Of a stretch of 64,000 nt of DNA, positions 34,965 through 43,915 are shown piece by piece. Location of the stretch: NCBI GenBank assembly GCA_964414425.1, contig CAYPWL010000003.1, positions 62,001-126,000 of the forward strand, read 5' to 3'. Each line of letters begins with the position of its first letter. Position 1 is the first letter of the stretch. The stretch comes from GYS-P2D sp964414425 (GTDB lineage: Bacteria; Bacteroidota; Bacteroidia; Chitinophagales; Saprospiraceae). The position numbers and the translations under genes were made by a program. Below the pieces are notes generated by a model that did not search any database, was not told the DNA's origin, and saw only the letters and a list, made by a program, of their open reading frames with translations.

Positions 34965-34982
34965 ATCCCTATATATAGGGAT
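34965..34982. promoter_or_regulatory. 18-bp perfect palindrome in divergent promoter region
   Basis: ATCCCTATATATAGGGAT lies at 34965-34982, between the divergent MFS gene (start 34910) and the S9 peptidase (start ~35065). It has no T-tract and is perfectly symmetric, so it fits a dimeric repressor or activator site better than a terminator. The regulator is not identified. Confidence 0.4.
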
Positions 34983-35064
34983 AAGACGCACGTATAAAAG
35001 CGCTATATTGGCAAGAAGTGACTTCCTTACACTGTGAGTCAACTATGTACACACCTTACGACGG

Positions 35065-37104
35065 GTGTGGTTAGGTAAATTGTTTAGAGAAAAAGGTGCG
35101 GTATTCTTACTCACCTTTTTTTGTTTGTTTTATCCATCTTTGTTGCGGACTTACGCAACAGTAGATATGACGACTCCCATAATAGACAGAGAGATATTTT
35201 TCGGAAACCCTGAAATTTCTGGCGGACAGATCAGTCCCGATGGGAAGTACATCACCTTTATCAAGCCGCTCAACGGAGTTCGCAACATCTGGATCAAGAC
35301 TCGTGAGGATGATTTTGATGCGGCCATCCCGATCACTGAGGATAAGACACGCCCCATAGGTGGCTACTTTTGGAGTAGAGATGCTCAGTATGTGCTCTAT
35401 GTGCAGGATAGAGATGGTGATGAAAATTATCACGTATATGCCGTTAATCCGGCTGAGGCCTTTGCCACTAAGGCTATTCCCGAGGCCCGAGATCTGACGC
35501 CTATGGATGAGGTTCGCGCTTTCATATACCGTCGACCTAAGTCCAATCAAAATCAAATCTATGTCGGAATCAATGATCGAGATAAGGCTTGGCATGACCT
35601 ATACACTGTAGATATTGATACGGGTAAGCGCAAGTTGGTATTGGAGAATACAATCAACTATAGCTCACTCTATTTCGACCTTAAAGATGACTTACGATTG
35701 GCTTCACGATCTACAGCTGACGGAGGCACAGAGTTGCTACAGTTACAAGGCGATTCTTGGGAGTCGATTATGAGCTGTACACATGAAGAAACTTTAAGTC
35801 CGTATCGCTTTCACAAGGATGGCAGACTTTATCTGATCAGCAATGTAGGTGATGATATTGATTTGACCACATTATACCTCTTAGACCTCAAGACACTTGA
35901 TCAAGAGTTAATCGCTTCAGACCCCGAAAAAGAAGTTGACTATGGCGGAATGATCTATAGCGACCTGCGAGAAGAGATGATCGGTAGTAGCTATACAGGC
36001 GATAAAAAAAGACTCTATTGGCTCGACAAAGACTATGAAGCCGACTATAAGTTTTTGCAAGGCAAGTTTAAGAATGCCGAGGTGTCCTTCGGCAGTGGTA
36101 CAACGGATGAGCAGACTTACATCGTTTATGCCTCCTCTGATAAGGATCCAGGTGCGGCATACTTGTTTGATCGAGTAGAGCGACAGGTGCAGTTCTTATA
36201 TCGACCACGTCCTGAGTTACCGATAGAGCATCTGTCTGAGATGCAGCCGGTGAGATATCCGTCGTTAGATGGCCTTGAGATTCCTGCTTATTTGACGCTG
36301 CCTAAAGACTATGATGGCGGTAAGATACCCGCACTGATTTTCGTCCATGGTGGTCCTTGGGCAAGAGATCACTGGGGTTATAATTCTTATGCACAGTTTC
36401 TATCTAATCGTGGTTATGCTGTATTGCAGCCTAACTTTAGAGGGTCGACAGGATTTGGTAAGAAGTTTCTCAATGCCGGTAATGGAGCATGGGGGGAAGC
36501 CATGCAAGACGATATTACGGCGGGTACTCATTACCTGATTAAACAAGGAATTTCTGATGCCGACCAAATCGGTATAATGGGAGGATCCTATGGAGGATAT
36601 GCGACGCTGGCAGGATTGACATTTACACCTGACACTTATGCTTGCGGTGTATCTATAGTTGGTCCATCTAACCTGTTTACATTACTTCAATCTATACCTC
36701 CATATTGGGAGTCGGTTCGAGAGATGTTTTACATCCGTCTCGGACATCCCGATACACCAGAGGGACAGGAGCAATTGAAACGTAAGTCTCCATTCTTCCA
36801 TGCGAAGAATATAAAAGCACCTCTCTTAGTGGCACAAGGAGATAATGACCCTCGAGTCAAAACCGCTGAATCTGATCAGATCGTAGTTGCCATGAGAGAT
36901 CTGGGATTACCCGTGGAATACGTCAACTTCCCTGATGAAGGTCATGGATTTGCCAATCCGGATAACAGCATGGCGTTCTTGACTGTCTGTGAGGCTTTTT
37001 TAGCTAAGCATCTCGGAGGTAGATATCAGGAGGAAGTGCCACAGCGACTCAGCGAGATCATCGATAAAGTAACGGTGGATATCACGGCTATAGAGCTTGC
37101 GTAG
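35065..37104 (+). CDS. S9-family serine peptidase (prolyl oligopeptidase/acylaminoacyl type)
   Basis: A 679-residue peptidase. The GTG at 35065 gives an N-terminal hydrophobic segment (AVFLLTFFCLFYP) that could act as a signal peptide, as in many Bacteroidota S9 enzymes; start codon choice is uncertain and TTG 35080 is an alternative. The mature part has a beta-propeller (residues ~40-400, with ISPDGKYITF and RDAQYVLYVQDRDGDENYH) and a C-terminal alpha/beta-hydrolase. The catalytic serine is Ser508 in GGSYGGY; Asp is in GDNDPRVK and His in DEGHGFAN. It should cleave peptides in the periplasm. It is followed by an AlkA gene 23 bp on. Confidence 0.92.
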   Translation: MWLGKLFREKGAVFLLTFFCLFYPSLLRTYATVDMTTPIIDREIFFGNPEISGGQISPDGKYITFIKPLNGVRNIWIKTREDDFDAAIPITEDKTRPIGGYFWSRDAQYVLYVQDRDGDENYHVYAVNPAEAFATKAIPEARDLTPMDEVRAFIYRRPKSNQNQIYVGINDRDKAWHDLYTVDIDTGKRKLVLENTINYSSLYFDLKDDLRLASRSTADGGTELLQLQGDSWESIMSCTHEETLSPYRFHKDGRLYLISNVGDDIDLTTLYLLDLKTLDQELIASDPEKEVDYGGMIYSDLREEMIGSSYTGDKKRLYWLDKDYEADYKFLQGKFKNAEVSFGSGTTDEQTYIVYASSDKDPGAAYLFDRVERQVQFLYRPRPELPIEHLSEMQPVRYPSLDGLEIPAYLTLPKDYDGGKIPALIFVHGGPWARDHWGYNSYAQFLSNRGYAVLQPNFRGSTGFGKKFLNAGNGAWGEAMQDDITAGTHYLIKQGISDADQIGIMGGSYGGYATLAGLTFTPDTYACGVSIVGPSNLFTLLQSIPPYWESVREMFYIRLGHPDTPEGQEQLKRKSPFFHAKNIKAPLLVAQGDNDPRVKTAESDQIVVAMRDLGLPVEYVNFPDEGHGFANPDNSMAFLTVCEAFLAKHLGGRYQEEVPQRLSEIIDKVTVDITAIELA

Positions 37105-37129
37105 AATGGTTGATTGAGCAAATCCGTTG

Positions 37130-37729
37130 ATGAATAACTCGAACTACCAAGAAGTATTATCCCAAGACCCAATCATGAAGTCCCTGATTGCGAAGCATGG
37201 ACCATTAGAGCTGAACTCTATCCACAAGTCCGATTATTTTCGCCGTCTCATAACATCAATCATTGGTCAGCAATTGTCCATTAAAGCAGCGGCAACCATC
37301 AATTCAAGGATGGTGGTCTATTTTGACGATGATCCGACCCCGCAAAAACTACTGAACTGTAGTTTGGACGATCTGCGGTCGCTCGGGATCAGCAATCGCA
37401 AAGGGTCTTATCTGAAGAATCTATCGGAATATGCAGTAGAGAAGCCATTAGAGCATTTAGATGAGCTCTCCAATGTGATGATTATCAAGGAGCTCTCCAG
37501 CATAAAAGGAATAGGCACGTGGACAGTCAAGATGTTTTTGATATTTGCGCTGGGAAGGCCCAATGTGAGGCCTTTTGAAGACTTGACCATTAGACAACAG
37601 ATAAAGGCCTTGTATGAATTAGGTGACGATATTGATGTCAAGGCGTTTTTTTTGAAGCAAGCAAACTTGTGGAGTCCATATGAATCTATTGCTTGTCTAT
37701 ACCTCTGGAAGGATAGGGACTCGAGATAG
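37130..37729 (+). CDS. DNA-3-methyladenine glycosylase (AlkA-like, HhH-GPD)
   Basis: A 199-residue cytosolic base-excision enzyme; ATG 37130 is preferred to the preceding TTG. The HhH-GPD fold is plain: RRLITSIIGQQLSIKAA near the N-terminus, the helix-hairpin-helix LSSIKGIGTWTVKMF (residues 122-136), and the catalytic aspartate Asp151 in RPFEDLTI. The large N-terminal beta-domain of E. coli AlkA is absent, as in the short Mag1/AlkA2 group. It removes alkylated purines from DNA. It probably shares the transcript of the S9 peptidase gene. Confidence 0.9.
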   Translation: MNNSNYQEVLSQDPIMKSLIAKHGPLELNSIHKSDYFRRLITSIIGQQLSIKAAATINSRMVVYFDDDPTPQKLLNCSLDDLRSLGISNRKGSYLKNLSEYAVEKPLEHLDELSNVMIIKELSSIKGIGTWTVKMFLIFALGRPNVRPFEDLTIRQQIKALYELGDDIDVKAFFLKQANLWSPYESIACLYLWKDRDSR

Positions 37730-38066
37730 GGATAGGAGGTATAAGGCTTTATTAATTCGATAAAACTAACAGGTGATGTACAAACTTTGGCTATCCTAAT
37801 AGCTCCTTATTACCCATAAATGGCTGTTGATAATGTCGATTTCCTGTTGCTCGATAGATGGCATTCGCCAAGGCTCCAAAGATTGGAGGGAATGGTAGAT
37901 GGTGTATCTATGTTTTAGAAGGGTAGCTGTTCAAGCTATTACTAATATCGCTCATATATTACTAAGCAAGTTATGTTTATCAGTCATTAACTTACGAAAA
38001 TCAATCAATGTGATTTACTCATGCAAAGAGGAGACTATCATAGCCTATAGGTGATATTAGTCCAGC
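37730..38066. other. 337-bp gap with a molybdoenzyme remnant
   Basis: The gap separates the AlkA gene from the convergent Gfo/Idh/MocA oxidoreductase. The only recognisable content is the C-terminal molybdopterin-oxidoreductase scrap at 37791-37907; on either side I see no gene, hairpin with T-tract or RNA. Confidence 0.6.
37791..37907 (-). pseudogene. C-terminal remnant of a molybdopterin-binding oxidoreductase (xanthine dehydrogenase family)
   Basis: The minus strand encodes about 38 codons: LPFPPIFGALANAIYRATGN, then RHYQQPFMGNKELLG and a TAG stop at 37791. The segment matches the extreme C-terminus of xanthine dehydrogenase/isoquinoline oxidoreductase large subunits, where GEPxxPPxxxAxANAIxxATG precedes a short tail. 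The frame is closed by a TAG just upstream and no other part of the gene (which should be ~700 codons) is present. It is the scar of a deletion, not a gene. Confidence 0.6.
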
Positions 38067-39425
38067 TTACACCTGTTCTACAGTTTCACCCAATCTACTC
38101 CGCTCCGCAGCGAATGCCATCAAGTGACTCTCTACAGAGGCTTCGATAGTAGAGGAGAGTAGGGAAGCATCTCTGGTCGATACCGCTTTGAGCCAATCTG
38201 TCACCAGACGCCAATCACCACCGCCATGACCATCTGAATTCATAGACCATTGGGTCTTCTCGCCAGTTCGGAAGTCTGTATGCTCAAATGTGCGCATATC
38301 TCCAACGATGTCTCCATGACTGCCCATAATCCTCGTACGGCGTCCATGATATGAGGTAAACGCCTCCATGCTAAACGAGGCCGTGATGTCTTTGTCAAAA
38401 AGCAGGTTACTCACATAGTGATCGGGTTGATCATTGTCCATCTTATAGACACAGCGACCATAGTCCGTAGTGCGGAGATACTCCAAGATCGCATCCCCAT
38501 GCTCCGCTTTATCATCCGGCAAGTCGAATACATAAGTATAATCTCGATCTCTATGATAGATTTTCATAGCGCTGTAGGGACAGTTCGCTTCTATAGCACA
38601 TCCATCCATACATCGAGGCGTTGCTCCTGCGGGTTTGTTTCTTTCATGGAACCACTTAAGACTGCCAAAGGCAGAGACTTTCTGGCAGCTCTCGCCGATG
38701 AGCCAGCGCATAATATCCATATCATGACACGACTTGGCGAGTATAATTGGTGTAGTCTCTTTGCTGTTATGCCAGTTCCCTCGGACAAAACTATGTGCCA
38801 TGTGCACATGTTCGATCGGCTCAAAGTGTGAGACACTGACCAGTTCGCCGATCTTACCTGAGGCGATATAATCCTTAAGTTCGATGAAGTATGGGGCATA
38901 TCTGAGGACGTGGCATACCGCTACAATGCGTTGCGTCTTCTGTGCTAAGGCGAGTATGTCGCGACACTGCTGCTCAGAAGGAGAGATAGGCTTCTCCAGT
39001 AGGACATCATATCCCATCTCAAGGGCCTGCATACAGGGTCCGTAATGCAGGTCGTCAGGCGTGGTGATGATGATCGCATCGGCAAACTTAGGACGCTCAA
39101 ATACATGCTCCCAAGTATCGAAGCGGTTGCTCGCCTCGATATTGTGTTTCTTACTATATCGCTCATTGCGGATCGGTATAGGTTCTGCGACTCCTACAAT
39201 ATCTAAGTTGTCAGGATATTCAAGGGAATAGTTACCATAGACATTGCCACGAGATCCCGCGCCAAGCGTAATCGCCGTAATCTTATGGTCTAACCCTGCA
39301 AAGTCTGTTGGGTTAGGTTTGATGAGTCGCTTACCATGTTCATCTTGACCGATCAGCGGCATGAAGAATGCGCCTCCCATGCCCGCGCTCATCTGCTTCA
39401 ATATATCTCGTCTACTATGTCCCAT
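38067..39425 (-). CDS. Gfo/Idh/MocA-family oxidoreductase with Tat signal
   Basis: A 452-residue NAD(P)-dependent oxidoreductase. The N-terminus has a twin-arginine signal (SRRDILKQM, Arg5-Arg6), so it is exported folded. The Rossmann motif GAGSRGNVYG is near residues 56-65; the Gfo/Idh/MocA motif EKPIS at the end of the Rossmann domain is intact (LLEKPISPS). A cysteine-rich insert near 268-285 (PRCMDGCAIEANCPYSA) is common in this exported subgroup and may bind metal. The likely substrate is a sugar or polyol derivative. It is a lone gene; the region upstream (39426-39730) is non-coding. Confidence 0.9.
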   Translation of the reverse strand: MGHSRRDILKQMSAGMGGAFFMPLIGQDEHGKRLIKPNPTDFAGLDHKITAITLGAGSRGNVYGNYSLEYPDNLDIVGVAEPIPIRNERYSKKHNIEASNRFDTWEHVFERPKFADAIIITTPDDLHYGPCMQALEMGYDVLLEKPISPSEQQCRDILALAQKTQRIVAVCHVLRYAPYFIELKDYIASGKIGELVSVSHFEPIEHVHMAHSFVRGNWHNSKETTPIILAKSCHDMDIMRWLIGESCQKVSAFGSLKWFHERNKPAGATPRCMDGCAIEANCPYSAMKIYHRDRDYTYVFDLPDDKAEHGDAILEYLRTTDYGRCVYKMDNDQPDHYVSNLLFDKDITASFSMEAFTSYHGRRTRIMGSHGDIVGDMRTFEHTDFRTGEKTQWSMNSDGHGGGDWRLVTDWLKAVSTRDASLLSSTIEASVESHLMAFAAERSRLGETVEQV

Positions 39426-39730
39426 ACTCTGTGATTAATAGACGCTTAAGATGATGAATTTTTGGGAGAAAGTTATGGTGTTGAGGAAGAAGCTTTCTGG
39501 TCGTTATTCGTTGGCTGTTCCTTCGAACAACGAAGGATAAAATCTTTGAAGAAACAAATTGTAATGGATCGTCAAAAGTAAGGTTGGTCCAATGACCGTG
39601 TGATCCGTTGACCATAGCCTACTTCTAAGTTGTTATTCGTTGATGCAATTGATTTTGGTGTTCAGAATATCCAAAATGCTCCCAATAATCTCAGCCACAT
39701 CGCCAGACTAAATAAGAAAAGTATTTGTTC
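39426..39730. other. Non-coding gap with overlapping inverted repeats
   Basis: No gene is seen. Notable are overlapping stem options: TTCGTTG (39507-39513) with CAACGAA (39528-39534), and TCCTTCG (39519-39525) with CGAAGGA (39531-39537). An 11-bp direct repeat, GTTATTCGTTG, occurs at 39503-39513 and 39632-39642. These could be 5'-leader structures of the oxidoreductase gene or the debris of a repeat element. Confidence 0.45.
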
Positions 39731-41170
39731 CTAACCATTAAGCGCCTCAACCAGCTTCTTTTGCAATGCTTTGGGATCAGCGCTTCCTTTAGAACTGCGC
39801 ATAACCGCGCCGATGAAAAAGCCCATCAGGTTCTTTTTACCTTTTTTGAATTGAGCTACTTGATCTGGATTGTTGTTGATGACTTGTGCTATTAAGTCAT
39901 CCAGGAATGAGTCATCGGTGTTGATAAGTATCCCCAGGTCCTCGGCAAGAACGAGCGGACTCTTAGCAACATCCTCACACATGGCAGGCCAGAGTCGCTG
40001 ATTAGCAATGGAAGCTGTGACTTTACCATCTTTAATCAACTGGATGAATTGTACGAGATGGTCTTGCGATACAGCAAAGTCCTGTAAGATTGTTCCGCTT
40101 GAGTGTAGCTGTGGCAAAAGCTGGTTAGTTATGGTGCTAGAGCTTAGGCGAGCATCACCAACTTGAGCATGTACTTCCTTGAAATAGGCCACTAATTCAG
40201 GAGAGGCTATGATCTGATTAATATGATCGTCATGCACCTTTAGAGCTTGCAAGTCTTTCTTAATCTCCCACGGCATCTCTGGCATACCATCTTGTATTTC
40301 TTTCAGTTCCTCAACAGATATGCTGATTGGTGCTAAGTCCGGATCTGGGAAGTAGCGATAATCCGCCACCCCTTCTTTATCCCTGAGTGGCTGGGTAATA
40401 TTTCTCTCTACGTCGTAGTGCAGTGTCTGCTTAGAGAATGTCTGTCCAGCTTCTACGAGCTTGATCTGTCGCTTAGCTTCGTAGATGACGGCTTCTCGAG
40501 CGAAGCGTTTAGAGTTTAGGTTCTTGATTTCGCAGCGCTCTCCGAGGGTTGTTGAGCCAGCAGGCTTGACGGATACATTGCAATCACATCGCATAGATCC
40601 TTTTTCCATATCTGCATCGCTAACGTCTATATAACGGCATAGCTTCTGTAGCTCTGCGATGAACTCATAGACCTCCTCGGCCGAGCTTAGATCGGGCTCT
40701 GTGACCAACTCCAGGAGGGGAGTGCCTGCTCTATTGAGATCAACCAGCGAGTAGTTGTCATCTTGATCATGTATTGTCTTGCCAGCATCTTCTTCCATAT
40801 GGATGTGATGGATCTTAACCTCCTTGGCCTTGCCATTGACATGGATCGTTAATGATCCACCGATGCAGATCGGCTCATTGTCTTGAGTGATCTGATATCC
40901 TTTAGGGAGATCGGGGTAGAAGTAATGCTTACGATCGAAGAAGTTGAGCGTATTTATTTCGCATCCGAGAGCAAGACCGAGTTGGATTGCTTTGCGCACT
41001 TGACCTCGATTGATCACTGGGAGTGTTCCAGGGTGTGCTAATGATATGGCGGAAACATGCGTGTTAGGCTCAGCACCAAAGCTCAGCGCATCACCACAAA
41101 AGGCTTTTGTTAGTGTATTCAACTGGATATGTACCTCCAGACCTACAACCGTATCATATGCTTGACTCAT
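39731..41170 (-). CDS. gatB: Asp-tRNA(Asn)/Glu-tRNA(Gln) amidotransferase subunit B
   Basis: A 479-residue GatB. It starts with the family signature YDTVVGLEVHIQLNT, and HPGTLPVINRGQV, FDRKHYFYPDLPKGYQITQ and MEEDAGKTIHD are all typical. The C-terminal ~150 residues are the helical GatB/Yqey tRNA-binding domain (GKVTASIANQRLWPAM, then the tail GFFIGAVMRSSKGSADPKAL). With GatA and GatC, encoded elsewhere, it converts mischarged Glu-tRNA(Gln) and/or Asp-tRNA(Asn) to the amide. A TATTTTTG box on the minus strand (41188-41195) lies 17 bp before its start codon. Confidence 0.97.
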   Translation of the reverse strand: MSQAYDTVVGLEVHIQLNTLTKAFCGDALSFGAEPNTHVSAISLAHPGTLPVINRGQVRKAIQLGLALGCEINTLNFFDRKHYFYPDLPKGYQITQDNEPICIGGSLTIHVNGKAKEVKIHHIHMEEDAGKTIHDQDDNYSLVDLNRAGTPLLELVTEPDLSSAEEVYEFIAELQKLCRYIDVSDADMEKGSMRCDCNVSVKPAGSTTLGERCEIKNLNSKRFAREAVIYEAKRQIKLVEAGQTFSKQTLHYDVERNITQPLRDKEGVADYRYFPDPDLAPISISVEELKEIQDGMPEMPWEIKKDLQALKVHDDHINQIIASPELVAYFKEVHAQVGDARLSSSTITNQLLPQLHSSGTILQDFAVSQDHLVQFIQLIKDGKVTASIANQRLWPAMCEDVAKSPLVLAEDLGILINTDDSFLDDLIAQVINNNPDQVAQFKKGKKNLMGFFIGAVMRSSKGSADPKALQKKLVEALNG

Positions 41171-41187
41171 TTCACACTTTTCAAATA

Positions 41188-41195
41188 CAAAAATA
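41188..41195 (-). promoter_or_regulatory. Probable -7 promoter element of gatB
   Basis: The minus strand reads TATTTTTG, matching the Bacteroidota -7 consensus TAnnTTTG. It ends 17 bp before the gatB ATG, so the leader would be short. No clear -33 TTG is seen at the usual spacing. Confidence 0.4.
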
Positions 41196-41212
41196 GATAG
41201 AAGGAATCAGTA

Positions 41213-42301
41213 TCAGAATAATAAGGCACTGATTAAAAGAACAAGAGTTAAACACATAGCCATAATCATGACATATGAGAATCCGAGAAAGGCTGTTTTC
41301 AGCAACGTCTTGAACCAACCCTGTTCATAGTAGGCTTTAAAAGACCAAAATCCATAGATCAAACTGACTAACATCAAAATGCCATAATAATTAGGACTGT
41401 CGTCCTGACCGCTAATCTGTATTAATGCCAATGGAATAGACAGTACAATGAAAGCGAAACTGTGGAGGTTGAACAGCATCAAGACATGCTCTACATAGTA
41501 TTTATTCTTACGGATATAGATCACCTTCATCACAAAGCTCAGGATGATGATTGTAGCGATGATGGCCCATAGCAGATTACCAAACGCAAACCTAATAGCT
41601 CCTTTAATGTCCTTATTGGCTTTGATAAACTGACCCATTAAAAGTCGTTTCCAATATCCCTCGATTTCATACTTGTCAAGAACTTCTTTTACTGATAGCT
41701 CATAGAGATCCTTCTTAGCAATTGGACGCTCGCCGAAGTTCATCTGATCTGTAATCCTCATGCTTGTATACAGTGTATCGCTGATATATTCTGCACTATT
41801 GAGGAGGTTGGTCAAGCTATCAAAATCAGTTGAGGAGAAATAGGCGTTGGTATCCTGTATAGCAGTGAATTGTTCTTTCAACTCTCCAATAACCAGCGCC
41901 TTAGCATCTCTGGAAGCCATATCATCGGCAAAGTCCGTATTAATTAAGTTAGATATCAACGCCAAATGGACGACCATAGCGAAAAAGAATAAGCGCAATG
42001 GATTGAGGTAGCTCTTGCGCCTTCCCTTAATAAACTCTTTAGTCAGATATCCCGGCTTGAATACGCCGAAGAGTGACTTCCAAACACTATGATCCAGATT
42101 AAAGATGTTGGAGAGTAACTCGGACATCAATGACCAAAAACTAACCTTGCTGGTCTTATTTTTTTGACCACAGGTATAACAATAGTATTGATCGAGTTCA
42201 AGGGGACTGCTGCAATTCAAGCATTGACTCAGTGGAGAGGGGTCATTTTTTTCTTTTCCCCAATTGAAATTTAGTCCTAAGAAGGTTTCCTTGAAATCCA
42301 T
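41213..42301 (-). CDS. DUF3667 membrane protein with zinc ribbon
   Basis: A 362-residue protein common in Bacteroidota. A four-cysteine zinc ribbon (Cys27, Cys30, Cys41, Cys44: CLNC then CYTCG) precedes the DUF3667 signature FNLDHSVWKSLFGVFKPGYLTKEFIKGRRKSYLNPLRLFFFAMVVH. Four membrane helices lie at about 107-123, 240-260, 275-292 and 300-320, with a last pair near the C-terminus. The function of the family is unknown. It is located between gatB and the DEAD-box helicase on the same strand, with 42- and 51-bp gaps. Confidence 0.85.
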   Translation of the reverse strand: MDFKETFLGLNFNWGKEKNDPSPLSQCLNCSSPLELDQYYCYTCGQKNKTSKVSFWSLMSELLSNIFNLDHSVWKSLFGVFKPGYLTKEFIKGRRKSYLNPLRLFFFAMVVHLALISNLINTDFADDMASRDAKALVIGELKEQFTAIQDTNAYFSSTDFDSLTNLLNSAEYISDTLYTSMRITDQMNFGERPIAKKDLYELSVKEVLDKYEIEGYWKRLLMGQFIKANKDIKGAIRFAFGNLLWAIIATIIILSFVMKVIYIRKNKYYVEHVLMLFNLHSFAFIVLSIPLALIQISGQDDSPNYYGILMLVSLIYGFWSFKAYYEQGWFKTLLKTAFLGFSYVMIMAMCLTLVLLISALLF

Positions 42302-42352
42302 AAGGTATCAGCAGCAAGTGCATGGGTAAGATAGTGGATTGATATCGAGGAT

Positions 42353-43594
42353 TTATTTTTTCTTCTTTTTCTTTTTGCCTTTCTCCCATTGATCGATCTC
42401 CTCTACGATAGACATATAGTCGAAGGTACGCTCTCTATCGATCTTGAGCGTATCACTGTAGCTTCCTTTGTCAAGTTTAAGTATGGTGATATCGGTCTGG
42501 ATATAGGACTGTATGTCTTGGAGTAATTCCTTTTCACTTGGAGCACAGAAGCTGTAAGCGTGACCTCTGTTATTGCCACGTCCAGTACGCCCTATTCTGT
42601 GGACATAATTTTCGGCGAGCTCTGGGAGATCGTAATTGACAACTATGCCTACTGCAGGTATATCAAGTCCACGTGCACTGACGTCTGTTGCGATGAGGAG
42701 TTGCATGTCAGTATTGGCGAACTGATCGAGTACGGCCGTACGTTCTTCTTGCTCCTTGTCGCCATGTATGGTGAGGGAATCGATTTCTGCTCTTGCCATG
42801 GCTTTAGCGATGCGCTCCACTCTTACCTTTGTTCTTGCGAATGCAATGATTTTCTGATCGGGATTTTCTCGGATGACTCGCTCCAAGAAGAATCGCTTAT
42901 GGTCCATCTCGACAAAAATTACGGAGTGATCTACATTCTTTGAGACGGGATCCTTGGGAGATAATTGTATTCTGATGGCTTCTTGGCGGACAATCTTGTA
43001 GGCTGTCTGCTTGAGTGCTTTATTAATGGTGGCAGAGAAGAATAATGTCTGCTGTCGCCGTGGCAGCTTGGCGATAATGTCAAAGATGTCCTTCCTGAAT
43101 CCGAGATCAAGCATCAAGTCAGCCTCATCGAGGATGAGCGTCTGGATGCGATGCGTCCTCAGGTGTCCTTGATGGATTAGGTCAAACATACGCCCCGGTG
43201 TTGCCACGACGATATCCGTTCCCGCCTGGAGCAGTTCGATCTGAGGGTCTTGATCTACCCCGCCAATGAGCGCTGCGCTATATACATCAGTATATATGGA
43301 CAGTTTCTCAATGACCTCATTAATCTGGATGGCTAACTCGTGACTCGGAACAAGGATTAAGGCCAGTACACCATCCTTGCGTCGAGCTGTTTCTTTCTGC
43401 TTGAGGATCTTATCAATAAGGGGTATAGCAAATGCTGCGGTCTTACCAGTACCTGTCTGTGCAATGGCAAATAGATCTTCACCCTTTAGGATATACGGTA
43501 TCGATTTATACTGGATATCTGTCGGTCGCTTAAATCCTAAGTCAGCAATGGCTTGGATTACTCGAGGATCTATAGGATACTTTTCAAATTTCAT
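42353..43594 (-). CDS. DEAD-box RNA helicase
   Basis: A 413-residue ATP-dependent RNA helicase of the RhlE/DeaD type. The Q motif FKRPTDIQYKSIP (21-33), Walker A AQTGTGKT (45-52), PGRMFDL-type motif Ib, DEAD (156-159), SAT (FFSATINK) and HRIGRTGRGNNRG (motif VI) are complete. The C-terminus is a run of lysines (KGKKKKKKK), a common RNA-binding tail. It should remodel structured RNA in ribosome assembly or mRNA decay. A TAAATTTG box on the minus strand (43608-43615) stands 13 bp before the start codon. Confidence 0.95.
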   Translation of the reverse strand: MKFEKYPIDPRVIQAIADLGFKRPTDIQYKSIPYILKGEDLFAIAQTGTGKTAAFAIPLIDKILKQKETARRKDGVLALILVPSHELAIQINEVIEKLSIYTDVYSAALIGGVDQDPQIELLQAGTDIVVATPGRMFDLIHQGHLRTHRIQTLILDEADLMLDLGFRKDIFDIIAKLPRRQQTLFFSATINKALKQTAYKIVRQEAIRIQLSPKDPVSKNVDHSVIFVEMDHKRFFLERVIRENPDQKIIAFARTKVRVERIAKAMARAEIDSLTIHGDKEQEERTAVLDQFANTDMQLLIATDVSARGLDIPAVGIVVNYDLPELAENYVHRIGRTGRGNNRGHAYSFCAPSEKELLQDIQSYIQTDITILKLDKGSYSDTLKIDRERTFDYMSIVEEIDQWEKGKKKKKKK

Positions 43595-43915
43595 ATGGAG
43601 CGAAATTCAAATTTAGCCTTTTTAGTTGATGCCTTGAAGAGCATGGACCATTCGCATGGGTGAATACTCATTTGTTATAACTAATGATAGAGATAATTGA
43701 ATGATTAAGGCTTTCGCCTTCCCAGGGCAGGTTCCCGATATCAAGATTTTTAATTCAAGCCGTATAACTTCCCTGTTTCGATGATGGCAATATAATGCCA
43801 CAGCTCAATTGTACATATCATATTCATATATCATGCGTGTTTTACCATATTGGTACGGTACTTGATATGTAGTTATCATATGATCGTAAATTATAATATG
43901 ATCTATTGAGAATCT
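43595..43915. other. 321-bp divergent gap between helicase and giant secreted protein gene
   Basis: No gene. It contains the helicase -7 box, a small hairpin AAGGC/GCCTT around 43709-43722 and, from ~43810, a very AT-rich stretch with many ATCAT/CATAT/ATATG words (for example 43818-43842 and 43866-43905). That stretch is the probable promoter region of the giant protein gene and may hold binding sites, but no clean operator is seen. Confidence 0.5.
43608..43615 (-). promoter_or_regulatory. Probable -7 promoter element of the DEAD-box helicase gene
   Basis: TAAATTTG on the minus strand matches TAnnTTTG, 13 bp before the start codon. A matching -33 element is not obvious. Confidence 0.42.

Noticed and set aside
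35107..35595. 162-codon minus-strand frame opposite the S9 peptidase
   Set aside because: Shadow of the peptidase propeller; no family features.
39415..39615. 66-codon minus-strand frame upstream of the Gfo/Idh/MocA gene
   Set aside because: No recognisable composition and it overlaps the oxidoreductase start; the region looks like a leader or repeat debris.
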